60,114 nucleotides of DNA from the NCBI GenBank assembly GCA_017435305.1, contig JAFSFH010000005.1, positions 1-60,114 of the forward strand. Direction: 5' to 3'. The translations under genes and the position numbers were made by a program. How positions within the stretch are numbered: position 1 is the stretch's first letter; each line of letters starts with the position of its first letter. Below the pieces are notes generated by a model. That model ran no database searches. It saw only the letters and a list, made by a program, of their open reading frames with translations, and had not been told where the DNA came from. Positions 18,105 to 25,726 of this stretch are shown in pieces. This DNA comes from Clostridia bacterium. Lineage in GTDB: Bacteria; Bacillota_A; Clostridia; Oscillospirales; Acutalibacteraceae.

Positions 18105-19118
18105 TTACGCGTTGCGGAAGGTGTCCCGTTCCACCAGCTTGGTGGGGATGACGGTGAGGGTGCGGGGGGTGCGACCGGCGGTCAGATCCTCCAGCACCTG
18201 TATGGCGGCGCCGGCCAGGGCGGCGGGGTCGCAGTCCACGCTGGTCAGGGCGGGGGTGGCGCAGCTGGCGATGAGGGTGTTGTGGAATCCGATGACCGGC
18301 ATACTCAGACCGGTGCGCTGCAGCGCCTTCTGGGCGCCCAGTGCCACGATGTCCTCGGTGCCGATGATGGCGTCAAAGGTGACCCGCTTGACCAGCAGCT
18401 GTTTGATCACCGTGTTGATGTCTTCGGGACGGTTGCCCACCTCCACGATGAGGGCGGGGTCCACCTCCATGCCGGCGGCGGCATAGGCGCGGTGATAGCC
18501 CTCGATCTTTTCGCGGCAGCTGTGGGTCACGCGGCTGTGCAGCAGCAGGATACGCCGCCGCTGACGGCGCAGCAGACCCTCCACCACCTCTGCCACGGCG
18601 GCGGGCTGGTCGCCGATGACGCCGTAGACGTTGGGAATGTCCACGTAGCCATCCAGCAGGATAATGGGCGTCCGGGCGGCGGCCTTAGCCAGCGGCTCTC
18701 CCGCCGGGTCGTCGTAGTGGTTGGGTCCGATATACATCACCGCGGTGACGGGGTGAGCCAGCATACGGCTCAGCGCCGCCGTCTCCTCTTGAGGGGTGTC
18801 GCCGCTCTGCCCCAGCAGAACGTCCACGCCGCTTTGGTGCAGCAGTTGCTCCAGCTGTGCCAGGATGGTGGCGTAATAGGGGTCGCAGATATCCGAGCAC
18901 AGCACACCCACCGTGGGTACGGTGGTGGCGGTGCCTACCGTTATCTCGGCACCGGTGCCCAGGTTGCGGGCGATGGCGCTGGGGGTATAGTTTTCCTCGT
19001 CGATGACCGCCTGGATCTTGGCGCGGGTGGCGGCGCTGACGTTGGGATTGTTGTTCAGCACGCGGGATACCGTGGCGATGGAAACGCCGCATTTGTCGGC
19101 GATATCATAGATATTCAT
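18105..19118 (-). CDS. LacI/GalR-family transcriptional regulator
   Basis: This 337-residue protein has the LacI headpiece at its N-terminus (IYDIADKCGVSIATVSRVLNN) and a periplasmic-binding-protein-like ligand domain. It controls genes in response to a sugar or nucleoside. ATG 19118 has AAGGAG seven bases upstream. No sugar transport or catabolism gene is adjacent, so it is an orphan regulator, perhaps global (CcpA-like) or acting elsewhere. The sequence on its start point, TGTAAGCGGTTACA, fits the general LacI/cre pattern and suggests autoregulation. Compared with CcpA the ligand domain is quite divergent, so I do not name it ccpA. Confidence 0.9.
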   Translation of the reverse strand: MNIYDIADKCGVSIATVSRVLNNNPNVSAATRAKIQAVIDEENYTPSAIARNLGTGAEITVGTATTVPTVGVLCSDICDPYYATILAQLEQLLHQSGVDVLLGQSGDTPQEETAALSRMLAHPVTAVMYIGPNHYDDPAGEPLAKAAARTPIILLDGYVDIPNVYGVIGDQPAAVAEVVEGLLRRQRRRILLLHSRVTHSCREKIEGYHRAYAAAGMEVDPALIVEVGNRPEDINTVIKQLLVKRVTFDAIIGTEDIVALGAQKALQRTGLSMPVIGFHNTLIASCATPALTSVDCDPAALAGAAIQVLEDLTAGRTPRTLTVIPTKLVERDTFRNA

Positions 19119-19133
19119 ACGCACACTCCTTTC

Positions 19134-19147
19134 TGTAACCGCTTACA
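19134..19147. promoter_or_regulatory. LacI-type/cre-like operator
   Basis: TGTAACCGCTTACA is nearly palindromic with a central CG. It lies at the predicted transcription start of the lacI-type gene and matches the degenerate cre pattern. Confidence 0.6.
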
Positions 19148-19153
19148 TACACG

Positions 19154-19182
19154 AGTATAACCCCCTTTTTGACAAAATGCAA
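19154..19182 (-). promoter_or_regulatory. Promoter of the lacI-type gene
   Basis: Minus strand: TTGCAT (19182-19177), 17 bp, TATACT (19159-19154). Confidence 0.8.
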
Positions 19183-19224
19183 GAAAAATTTTCCAACACC
19201 TCGGTGGGGATGGGGTGCACCCCC

Positions 19225-19253
19225 TTGCATTTTCCCGCGGCGAGTATTATAAT
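19225..19253 (+). promoter_or_regulatory. Promoter of the DMT transporter-mrp operon
   Basis: TTGCAT (19225-19230), 17 bp, TATAAT (19248-19253). Confidence 0.85.
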
Positions 19254-19300
19254 AGATAGGATTTATCGACCGCCGTTGAGGGCAGAAAAGAGGTGCCGCC

Positions 19301-20209
19301 GTGTCCCATAAAGGTATGTCCCGCCGTATGCAGGGCAATCTATTGTTGGCTCTCACCGCCGCCATTTGGGGCTTTGCCTTTGTGGCGCAGAAGGAGGGCG
19401 GCGCCGAGATGGGCGCCCTGACCTTTAACGGGGTGCGCTCTGTGCTGGGCGGCGGTCTGCTGCTGATGCTGTTGCCGCTGCTGGACCGTGTGGGGCTGAC
19501 CCACCGACCCACCACCCCGCAGGAGAGAAAGACCCTGTGGCAGGGCGGTATTCTGTGCGGACTGGCGCTGTTTGCCGCCACCAATCTACAGCAGCTGGGT
19601 CTGCTGACCACCACCGCCGGTAAGGGCGGCTTTATCACCGCGTTGTACATCGTGCTGGTGCCGCTGTTCGGCCTGTGCATCGGTCGGCGCACCACCCTGT
19701 TCAATTGGCTGGGTGCGGCGCTGGCGGTGGCGGGGCTGTACCTGCTGTGTATGCAGGGGGAGAGCGGTATGGTGAGCGGTGACCTGCTGATTTTGGCCTG
19801 CGCTCCCGTGTTTGCGGTGCAGATTTTGCTGGTGGACCATTACGCCCCCCGTACCGACGGCGTTCGTTTGGCCTGCATCGAGTTCTTTACGGTGGGCGTA
19901 CTGAATTTGCCTCTAATGTTTTTGTTTGAGCAGCCCTCCGTTGGGGCGATGCTGGACTGCTGGCAGTCTTTGCTGTACGCAGGTCTGCTGTCCAGCGGTG
20001 TGGCGTACACCCTGCAGATCGTGGCGCAGAAGCACACCCACCCCGTCACCGCCTCGGTGCTGATGAGCTTTGAGTCGGTGTTTGCGGTGCTGGCAGGGGT
20101 GCTGATCCTGGGGGATCGGATGACCCCGTGGGAGATCTTCGGTTGTGTGATCATGTTCGCGGCGGTGATATTGGCACAGCTGCCCACCCCGCGGAAGAAA
20201 GGAACGTGA
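19301..20209 (+). CDS. DMT/EamA-family transporter
   Basis: This 302-residue membrane protein has ten hydrophobic helices in two EamA repeats. Helix 1 contains the common ALTAAIWGFAFVAQK and the end of repeat 2 includes SFESVFAVLAGVLILGD, both typical of the drug/metabolite transporter superfamily. It probably exports a small metabolite; substrate unknown. The start is GTG 19301 with AAGAGGTG upstream; an ATG at 19316 is an alternative. First gene of a four-gene operon. Confidence 0.9.
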   Translation: MSHKGMSRRMQGNLLLALTAAIWGFAFVAQKEGGAEMGALTFNGVRSVLGGGLLLMLLPLLDRVGLTHRPTTPQERKTLWQGGILCGLALFAATNLQQLGLLTTTAGKGGFITALYIVLVPLFGLCIGRRTTLFNWLGAALAVAGLYLLCMQGESGMVSGDLLILACAPVFAVQILLVDHYAPRTDGVRLACIEFFTVGVLNLPLMFLFEQPSVGAMLDCWQSLLYAGLLSSGVAYTLQIVAQKHTHPVTASVLMSFESVFAVLAGVLILGDRMTPWEIFGCVIMFAAVILAQLPTPRKKGT

Positions 20210-20211
20210 GT

Positions 20212-20889
20212 ATGGACTATCCCGGCATTACCGCCGACAGCCTGTTCCTGTTGGCGGAGAACCGCTTTCAGGACAGCAAGGCGTTTTATGAGGAGCATAA
20301 GCCCACCATCAATAAGACGGTGGTGCAGCCTCTCCGTCAATTGGTGGCGGATCTGACCCCCGCGATGCTGGCGGTGGACCCTCTGCTGGGCGGTCACGTC
20401 AGTCGGGTGCGGCGGGACAACCGCTTCACCCACGATAAGCGGATGTACCGCGAGAATATGTGGATCGTCTTTATGCGGGATAAGCGGGCGTACAACTGGT
20501 GCCTGCCCGCATTCTATATGGATTTTTCCCTGGCGCGGGCCGAATGGGGACTGGGCTTTTATTCCGCCACCCCCGCCATTATGCAGGCGTTGCGCCGCCG
20601 CGTGGAGGCGGACCCCGCCCGCGCGGAGCGGGCGGTCAAGGCCGCCCGTAAGGCGGGGTTTGAACTGGGCGGTCGCCCCTATGCCAGACCCCGCAGCACC
20701 GAGGACACCCCCGACCTGCTCCGCCCCTTTTACGATTGCCGTAGCGTGGACCTGTCCCGCTGTGAGAGTGGGGAGTTCGTGGCGGACGCCGACCTGCCCG
20801 ACCGCCTGCTGGCGGGCTATCGGGCGCTGACCCCAATGTATCATCTGCTGATGGAGGCCGTAGAGGAAGCTCTGGGGCTCCGTCAATGA
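20212..20889 (+). CDS. DUF2461-family protein
   Basis: This 225-residue protein matches the DUF2461 (TIGR02453) pattern: an N-terminal ...FLLAENRFQDSKAFYEEHK, then RVRRDNRFTHDKRMYRENMW and a FYMDFS segment. The biochemical role of the family is unknown. ATG 20212, only two bases after the transporter stop, has AAGAAAGGA upstream. No signal peptide or membrane helix. The gene order with the transporter and UPF0340 gene does not suggest a role beyond co-expression. Confidence 0.82.
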   Translation: MDYPGITADSLFLLAENRFQDSKAFYEEHKPTINKTVVQPLRQLVADLTPAMLAVDPLLGGHVSRVRRDNRFTHDKRMYRENMWIVFMRDKRAYNWCLPAFYMDFSLARAEWGLGFYSATPAIMQALRRRVEADPARAERAVKAARKAGFELGGRPYARPRSTEDTPDLLRPFYDCRSVDLSRCESGEFVADADLPDRLLAGYRALTPMYHLLMEAVEEALGLRQ

Positions 20890-20904
20890 TAAGGAAGTGA
20901 CAGT

Positions 20905-21456
20905 ATGTTAGAGAGAATTAAAAACGACGCCACCGCCGCCGTCACCGAATTGCTGACCGCCGCCAAATTAAAGGCGGGGGACCTGCTGGTGATCGGTTGC
21001 TCCTCCAGCGAGATGGTGGGGGAGCGCATCGGCACCCACTCCAGCGTGGACGCCGCCGCCGCTCTGGCGGACGCGGTGTTGCCCCTGCTGAAGGAGGCGG
21101 GTGTGCATCTGGCGGTGCAGTGCTGCGAGCACCTGAACCGCGCCCTGATTATGGAGTCCGCCGTGGCGGAACAATACGGCTACGACCCGGTCAACGTGGT
21201 ACCCCAGCCCAAGGCGGGCGGCTCCTTTGCCACCGCCGTGTGGCAGCGGATGGAGCGTCCCACCGCGGTGGAGCATATCCGCGCCCATGCGGGTCTGGAC
21301 ATCGGCGGCACCCTCATCGGTATGCACCTGCGTGAGGTGGCGGTGCCGGTGCGCCTGAGCGTCAAGCAAATCGGCGAGGCGCCCATCCTCTGTGCCCGCA
21401 CCCGTCCCAAGTTCGTGGGCGGCTTCCGCGCGGTGTACGACGATACCAAACTGTAA
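20905..21456 (+). CDS. UPF0340 (YwlG/TIGR01440) family protein
   Basis: This 183-residue protein has GCSSSEMVGERIG at about residues 31-43, CCEHLNRALI near residue 73, and HAGLDIGGTLIGMHL near residue 130, the landmarks of UPF0340. The family is widespread in Firmicutes and has no assigned reaction. Length is normal. AAGGAAGTGA precedes the ATG. It sits between a DUF2461 gene and mrp in one operon. Confidence 0.9.
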   Translation: MLERIKNDATAAVTELLTAAKLKAGDLLVIGCSSSEMVGERIGTHSSVDAAAALADAVLPLLKEAGVHLAVQCCEHLNRALIMESAVAEQYGYDPVNVVPQPKAGGSFATAVWQRMERPTAVEHIRAHAGLDIGGTLIGMHLREVAVPVRLSVKQIGEAPILCARTRPKFVGGFRAVYDDTKL

Positions 21457-21485
21457 TTCATTATCTCATTAAGGAGTGTTTATTT

Positions 21486-22307
21486 ATGGCAGAATGTAAT
21501 CACGATTGCAGCTCCTGCAGCCAGAACTGCAGCGAGCGCGACCTGCACAAGCCCCTCAATCAGTACAGCACCATCAAAAAGGTGGTGGCGGTATCCAGCG
21601 GTAAGGGCGGCGTGGGTAAATCCTCGGTCACCGCGATGCTGGCGGTGATGATGGCCCGCCGCGGGTACAAGGTGGGCGTGCTGGACGCGGATATTACCGG
21701 TCCCTCCATCCCCAAGGCCTTCGGCATCACCCGCCACGCGATGGCCAATGAGCTGGGCATCCTCCCCGAGGAGACCCATATGAATATCAAGGTGATGTCC
21801 ATCAACCTGCTGCTGGAGGACGTGAACCAGCCGGTGGTGTGGCGCGGTCCCGTGGTGGCGGGCGCGGTCACCCAGTTCTGGACCGACGTGGTGTGGGGCG
21901 ATCTGGACGTGTTGTTTATTGATATGCCCCCCGGCACCGGCGACGTGCCGCTGACCGTGTACCAGAGCATCCCTCTGGACGGCAACATCATTGTCACCAC
22001 CCCCCAGTCCCTGGTGCAGATGGTGGTGGGCAAGGCGCAGAAGATGGCCGAGATGCTGAACGTGCCGATTCTGGGCTTTGTGGAGAATATGAGCAGCGTC
22101 AAGTGCCCCGATTGCGGCAAGGTGATCCCGCTGTTCGGTGACGGCAAGGGTCTGGAAAATGCCGCCGCCCAGCTGGGCCTGCCGGTGCTGGCGAAGCTGC
22201 CGATGGACGCCAATATTGCCGCCCTGTGCGACAGCGGCGAGATCGAGCGGGTGGTGTGTGACGAGCTGACCCCCGCCGTGGACGCGGTGGAAAATCTGCT
22301 GAAATAA
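21486..22307 (+). CDS. Mrp/NBP35-type iron-sulfur carrier ATPase
   Basis: This 273-residue P-loop ATPase of the Mrp/ApbC/Nbp35 family assembles or carries Fe-S clusters. It has the deviant Walker [10 protein letters not shown] near residue 40, [11 protein letters not shown], and [12 protein letters not shown]. It also has the C-terminal CPDC pair that binds a bridging cluster. The N-terminus adds a Cys-rich stretch ([12 protein letters not shown]) as in Nbp35-type proteins. AAGGAGTG precedes the start. It is the last gene of its operon, followed by a terminator now split by an inserted element. Confidence 0.93.
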   Translation: MAECNHDCSSCSQNCSERDLHKPLNQYSTIKKVVAVSSGKGGVGKSSVTAMLAVMMARRGYKVGVLDADITGPSIPKAFGITRHAMANELGILPEETHMNIKVMSINLLLEDVNQPVVWRGPVVAGAVTQFWTDVVWGDLDVLFIDMPPGTGDVPLTVYQSIPLDGNIIVTTPQSLVQMVVGKAQKMAEMLNVPILGFVENMSSVKCPDCGKVIPLFGDGKGLENAAAQLGLPVLAKLPMDANIAALCDSGEIERVVCDELTPAVDAVENLLK

Positions 22308-22310
22308 TAA

Positions 22311-22635
22311 AAAAGCCGAGGCGTAAGAGTCGTACTCTAAAGGACAGTAAAAAAAGGAAGCACGAAATTTTCGTGCTTCCTTTAATTTTGTCTTATACCG
22401 TAGCAAGCAGGACATTTGGGCGCCAACATGTCACTTGTTAGGAGAACCTAAAACCCTTTTACAAACAAATATCATCTGTTTGATAAATTGGAATTTATCG
22501 GTCAGTTGTATTATAGCATAACTTGACTAACAAAGAAAGAGAATATTAAAAACACCCACAGTTTTAAAAACTATGGGTGTTTTTGTACTTTGTTTTACTG
22601 TCCTTTAGAGTACGGCTTCTAAGCCTCGGCTTTTT
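22311..22635. terminator. Convergent terminator split by an insertion
   Basis: The half-stem AAAAGCCGAGGC (to 22322) and its partner GCCTCGGCTTTTT (22623-22635) are separated by about 300 bp. Without the insert they would form GCCGAGGC-GTAA-GCCTCGGC, the twin of the intact GCCGAGGC-GTCA-GCCTCGGC terminators near 50.4 and 51.8 kb. It originally served mrp and, from the other side, folT. Confidence 0.8.
22327..22619. mobile_element. MITE-like element, 293 bp, with TAA target duplication
   Basis: The ends are near-identical inverted repeats sharing GTACTCTAAAGGACAGTA plus AAA (left 22332 on; right ends near 22613), flanked on each side by TAA (22324-22326 and 22620-22622). The interior is AT-rich and has no ORF of useful length. 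It holds a perfect palindrome GGAAGCACGAAA/TTTCGTGCTTCC (about 22356-22380) and a second hairpin AAAACACCCAC/GTGGGTGTTTT-like at about 22550-22584. It carries no transposase, so it would need one in trans. Each end also supplies strong hairpins that may still stop transcription. Confidence 0.75.
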
Positions 22636-22638
22636 CTA

Positions 22639-23373
22639 TTACCACAGTTTCAGATTGTGTTCGCTGACGAAATCCTTTAGGAAATACAGGTAGAACAGCA
22701 CCAGCCCCACCGCCAGCAGAGTCAGCGCCGCCACCAGCAGGTAGTGCCACCATTTCAGCTTCAGTTCCGGCTTCTCCGGCAGCATCCGCAGGCGGTACAG
22801 GGCGGGGGACAGCGCCCCCAGCACCACCGCGATGAGGATCGCCTCCACGGGGAACATGATCAGGTTTTTCACGATGCGGGTCAGGTTAAATAGGTTGTAC
22901 ACCATATCCAGGCTGAATACCGCCACGTACCATTTCATGATCACCGAGGTCAGCACCACGTTGCTGACCATATTGACGGCGAACTTGGCGCCCATAGCCC
23001 GCCCCACCGTCAGCCGCCGCTTCCAGAACAGCAGACCGAAGATGAAGGAGCTGCTCATATCCACCAGCATAAAGGGCAGAAAATAGGGTCCGTCGGGGTG
23101 GAGCAGATAGCCCAGCGGGTCGCTGACGATGGCGCCTACCACCCCAACCACGGGACCGTAGACCATGGCACCCACGGCGTTGAAGATGCCGGCCACGTTG
23201 ATGTTCAGACCCGGTCCCAGCGGGATCTCCAGCATCTTGCAGATGGCTCGCAGGGCGACGATCATCGCCGCCAGAGCCAGCATACGGGTGTTTTTGAGAT
23301 TGCCCGCCGCCTCCTTCCAATAGGCGAGAGAGAATACGGACGGGTTAGCCAGCGGGGATTTGCTTTCAGACAT
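22639..23373 (-). CDS. folT: Folate-specific ECF transporter substrate-binding component
   Basis: This 244-residue protein has six hydrophobic helices. The segment ALAAMIVALRAICKMLEIPLG and the following NVAGIFNAVGAMVYGPVVG are typical of the folate-type S component, which captures folate and works with a shared energising module (EcfA1A2T) encoded elsewhere. The specificity call rests mainly on the tetrahydrofolate riboswitch in its leader. ATG 23373 follows AAAAAAGGAGG with a 9-base spacer; the upstream in-frame start at 23409 is ignored because it lies before that site. Single gene. Confidence 0.85.
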   Translation of the reverse strand: MSESKSPLANPSVFSLAYWKEAAGNLKNTRMLALAAMIVALRAICKMLEIPLGPGLNINVAGIFNAVGAMVYGPVVGVVGAIVSDPLGYLLHPDGPYFLPFMLVDMSSSFIFGLLFWKRRLTVGRAMGAKFAVNMVSNVVLTSVIMKWYVAVFSLDMVYNLFNLTRIVKNLIMFPVEAILIAVVLGALSPALYRLRMLPEKPELKLKWWHYLLVAALTLLAVGLVLFYLYFLKDFVSEHNLKLW

Positions 23374-23439
23374 AAAAAATAACCTCCTTTTTTGGTACAG
23401 AATGAGCATAGGCTGTACCCATAAAGAGGTTCTCTATGG

Positions 23440-23548
23440 TATGCTACAGCGGGATGCAACCCACAAACCGCAAGGATCATCCTTTTCGTCCGTGCGGCAA
23501 CTCCCCGTCCGCTCGGCACTTCACGCTTGTGGGTTTACTCTGTATCTT
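23440..23548 (-). promoter_or_regulatory. Tetrahydrofolate (THF-I) riboswitch
   Basis: Reading the minus strand, the leader follows the THF aptamer order. AGAGTA is followed by one P2 strand AACCCACAA, GCGTGAAGTG (consensus GCGTTAAGTG), GGGGAGTTG, ACGAA, GCGG, the second P2 strand TTGTGGGTT and TTGCATCCCGCT. P2 pairs perfectly. TACAG/CTGTA closes P1. A 7-bp hairpin GGTACAG/CTGTACC then abuts the AAAGGAGG of folT, so regulation may be translational. Folate excess should turn folT off. Confidence 0.85.
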
Positions 23549-23554
23549 ATGGGC

Positions 23555-23583
23555 ATTGTAGCATACTATCCTATGAATGTAAA
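23555..23583 (-). promoter_or_regulatory. folT promoter
   Basis: Minus strand: TTTACA (23583-23578), 17 bp, TACAAT (23560-23555), placing the start just before the riboswitch. Confidence 0.75.
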
Positions 23584-23586
23584 GAG

Positions 23587-23612
23587 AAAAAGACGGCTTT
23601 CGCCGTCTTTTT
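23587..23612 (-). terminator. Terminator of the YwaF-like gene
   Basis: AAAAAGACGGC/GCCGTCTTTTT hairpin with three-base loop. Confidence 0.9.
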
Positions 23613-23623
23613 CGTATGGTTAT

Positions 23624-24532
23624 TCAGGACGCTGACTCTGCCGTCGTCTGTTTGCCGCGGATACGGCGCCACAGGCGGCGCAGATCGACGCCGAAGCGTC
23701 GGTGATCCCAGATCAGCGAGAGAAGGAACGCCATCGGCGTTACCAGAATGAAGCAGGGAGGAATCAGCCAGAACCAGGGCCAATACTTCGTCTGTCCCGC
23801 AAATTCGCCCACGGGGATGGTCTTTAGGAAATCGGGGCAGAACAGCGCCAAGAAGTTGCCGATGGCATCGTTTTCGCCCGGTCCCCAAATGTAGGAGGTG
23901 TTTTTATATCCAATGGCGAAGATGTCGTTGCCTCGCAGAGGGATAAAGCCCAATTCGCTCTGGAATATCTGGTTGAGGATGATGAACAGCATCAAGGACA
24001 ACAGCCCCACGGGGGCGACCCAGCTCCGTTTGTAGGAGAGGGTGTGGTGCTTCCACAGCACCGTCAGCAGCGGCACGGTCATAATCATCCAGTGGTGGAA
24101 GTAGAAGCGGACGATATCCCAGAATTCACCCAGCTGATCCACCTTGGCCAACGGCTCTTGGGGATAGAACAGCACGATCAATCCGGAGATCAGACCGATG
24201 TAGAACATATAATCCTTGATGTATTTGTTCTTGCTGAAGAACATAAAGGGGAACAACGCAATGTTGGCACCGCAGATGTTCACGAACCACGAGTCGCGCA
24301 GCATACGCGCCTCATCGGTGGAATAGGGCGGGATGAAGGCTTTGAGGAAGTGCAGCAGCAGTCCCAACACCAGCAGGCCGAACAGAACACCTTTTTGCAC
24401 CTTTTCGTTGGTCTTTCGCAGAGCAAAGTACAGCCCTACCGTGGCACCGATCTGCAGGAAGAACCAGAAGAAGTACCATCCGTTAAACATTTCGATTATC
24501 ATATGCATCATCCATTCGCTAATCGTTTTCAT
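23624..24532 (-). CDS. YwaF/TIGR02206-like integral membrane protein
   Basis: This roughly 302-residue protein has six to seven hydrophobic helices, with aromatic-rich segments (GWYFFWFFLQIG, FYFHHWMIMTVPLL). The arrangement resembles the YwaF/TMEM164-like family, whose biochemical role is unknown. A conserved-looking region between helices includes FVNICGANIALFPF. The start is uncertain: in-frame ATGs exist at 24544, 24532 and further downstream, and none has a clear ribosome site. I chose 24532. Single gene, with terminators on both sides. Confidence 0.6.
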   Translation of the reverse strand: MKTISEWMMHMIIEMFNGWYFFWFFLQIGATVGLYFALRKTNEKVQKGVLFGLLVLGLLLHFLKAFIPPYSTDEARMLRDSWFVNICGANIALFPFMFFSKNKYIKDYMFYIGLISGLIVLFYPQEPLAKVDQLGEFWDIVRFYFHHWMIMTVPLLTVLWKHHTLSYKRSWVAPVGLLSLMLFIILNQIFQSELGFIPLRGNDIFAIGYKNTSYIWGPGENDAIGNFLALFCPDFLKTIPVGEFAGQTKYWPWFWLIPPCFILVTPMAFLLSLIWDHRRFGVDLRRLWRRIRGKQTTAESAS

Positions 24533-24590
24533 AGATTGTAGCATTCGATACCCGAAAAATCCAGTTACAATTCTGTAACCATTTTGACGC

Positions 24591-24624
24591 AAAAAAAGAC
24601 CTGACCGCGCGGTCAGGTCTTTTC
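24591..24624. terminator. Terminator of the carboxypeptidase gene
   Basis: AAGACCTGACCG/CGGTCAGGTCTT hairpin with A and T runs, lying between two minus-strand genes. Confidence 0.92.
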
Positions 24625-24628
24625 GGCT

Positions 24629-25621
24629 TTACTGAAAACTCATATCCAACAGACCGCAGGTATCGTCCCAGCGCCCGTTCTCGCTCTCGGAGCCCATGAC
24701 GATGACGATGCTGGTGCGCCCGTCGCGGGTGGCACAGGCGGCCAGACACATACCTGCCTCGTCGGTGGTGCCGGTCTTGAGTCCGAATGCGCCCTCGTAG
24801 GTGTAGGGGTTGTCCGGTATCAGCAGACGGTTGGAATTTTGCCAGGTGGCAGACTGACCGGACAGGAATCGGACCGACACCTGTGGCTGAGACATCACGC
24901 TCTTAATGGTGTCGTTTTTGATCGCCGCACGGGCGAACAGAAGCATATCCGCGGCGGTGGTGTAGTGACCGTCCTCGTGATAGCCATCGGGGTTGAGGAA
25001 CTTGGTTTTCTTACAGCCCAGCTCCTTTGCCTTTTTGTTCATTTCTTTACAGAATAGGCTGACCGCGGCATAGCGGTCCATATCGGGGTCGTCCCCGATG
25101 ATGCGTCCCACCTGCACGGCGATGGCGTAGGCGGCGTCGTTGCCAGAGGGGATGAGTAGCGCCTGCAGTAGATTCTCCATGGTCAGTCGGGTGCCGGCGG
25201 TAAGATAAGCACGGCTGGAGCCGGGGGAGATCATGCTCACCTCGCTGCCCAGGGTAAATACGTCGTCCGGCTTGGTATAGTCCAGCGCCACCAGGGCGGT
25301 GGCCAGCTTGGTCAGGCTGGCGGGATAGCACTTCTCGTCGGCGTTTTTGCTGTACAGCACCTGGTCGGCGGTTTCATCATACAGCACCACGTAGGGGGAG
25401 TAGGTGTTGCGGTCGATAAAGGACTTGGGCAGGGTCTTGCGGGTCTCGGTGGTGGTGGTCGTCTGTACGGTCTCCTCGCCCTCGGGGGTATTGCCGCCCT
25501 GTCGACCCAGGGTGCGTACCACCAGCACGGTGACCAGTACCGCCACCGCCAGACACACCGCAATGACCGCCAGACGGGCGGGATTGCGCTTTTTCTTTTT
25601 TCGGAAGATTCTTCTTGCCAT
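24629..25621 (-). CDS. Serine-type D-alanyl-D-alanine carboxypeptidase (PBP5-like)
   Basis: This 330-residue protein has an N-terminal basic stretch and membrane helix at about residues 18-38, a Thr-rich linker, and a penicillin-binding domain with all three motifs: SLTK (catalytic Ser and Lys), SGN and KTGTT. It removes the terminal D-Ala from peptidoglycan stem peptides outside the membrane. The N-terminus looks like a non-cleaved anchor rather than the usual cleaved signal. The short C-terminus lacks the extra PBP5 beta domain. ATG 25621 is used; a start four codons upstream is possible. A DacF-like sporulation role is possible but not shown. Confidence 0.9.
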   Translation of the reverse strand: MARRIFRKKKKRNPARLAVIAVCLAVAVLVTVLVVRTLGRQGGNTPEGEETVQTTTTTETRKTLPKSFIDRNTYSPYVVLYDETADQVLYSKNADEKCYPASLTKLATALVALDYTKPDDVFTLGSEVSMISPGSSRAYLTAGTRLTMENLLQALLIPSGNDAAYAIAVQVGRIIGDDPDMDRYAAVSLFCKEMNKKAKELGCKKTKFLNPDGYHEDGHYTTAADMLLFARAAIKNDTIKSVMSQPQVSVRFLSGQSATWQNSNRLLIPDNPYTYEGAFGLKTGTTDEAGMCLAACATRDGRTSIVIVMGSESENGRWDDTCGLLDMSFQ

Positions 25622-25690
25622 TCCGAGCTCCATCCTTTGTTTTACGGGTGACGCGAACGGCCGGTATCGCCTTCGCGTTGATTCCCCTCT

Positions 25691-25719
25691 ATTCTACACC
25701 AATCTTTTGTAAAATGCAA
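25691..25719 (-). promoter_or_regulatory. Promoter of the carboxypeptidase gene
   Basis: Minus strand: TTGCAT (25719-25714), 17 bp, TAGAAT (25696-25691). Confidence 0.75.
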
Positions 25720-25726
25720 CGGCAAT

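Noticed and set aside
22327..22619. A full insertion sequence
   Set aside because: No transposase-sized frame is present; at 293 bp only a non-autonomous element fits.
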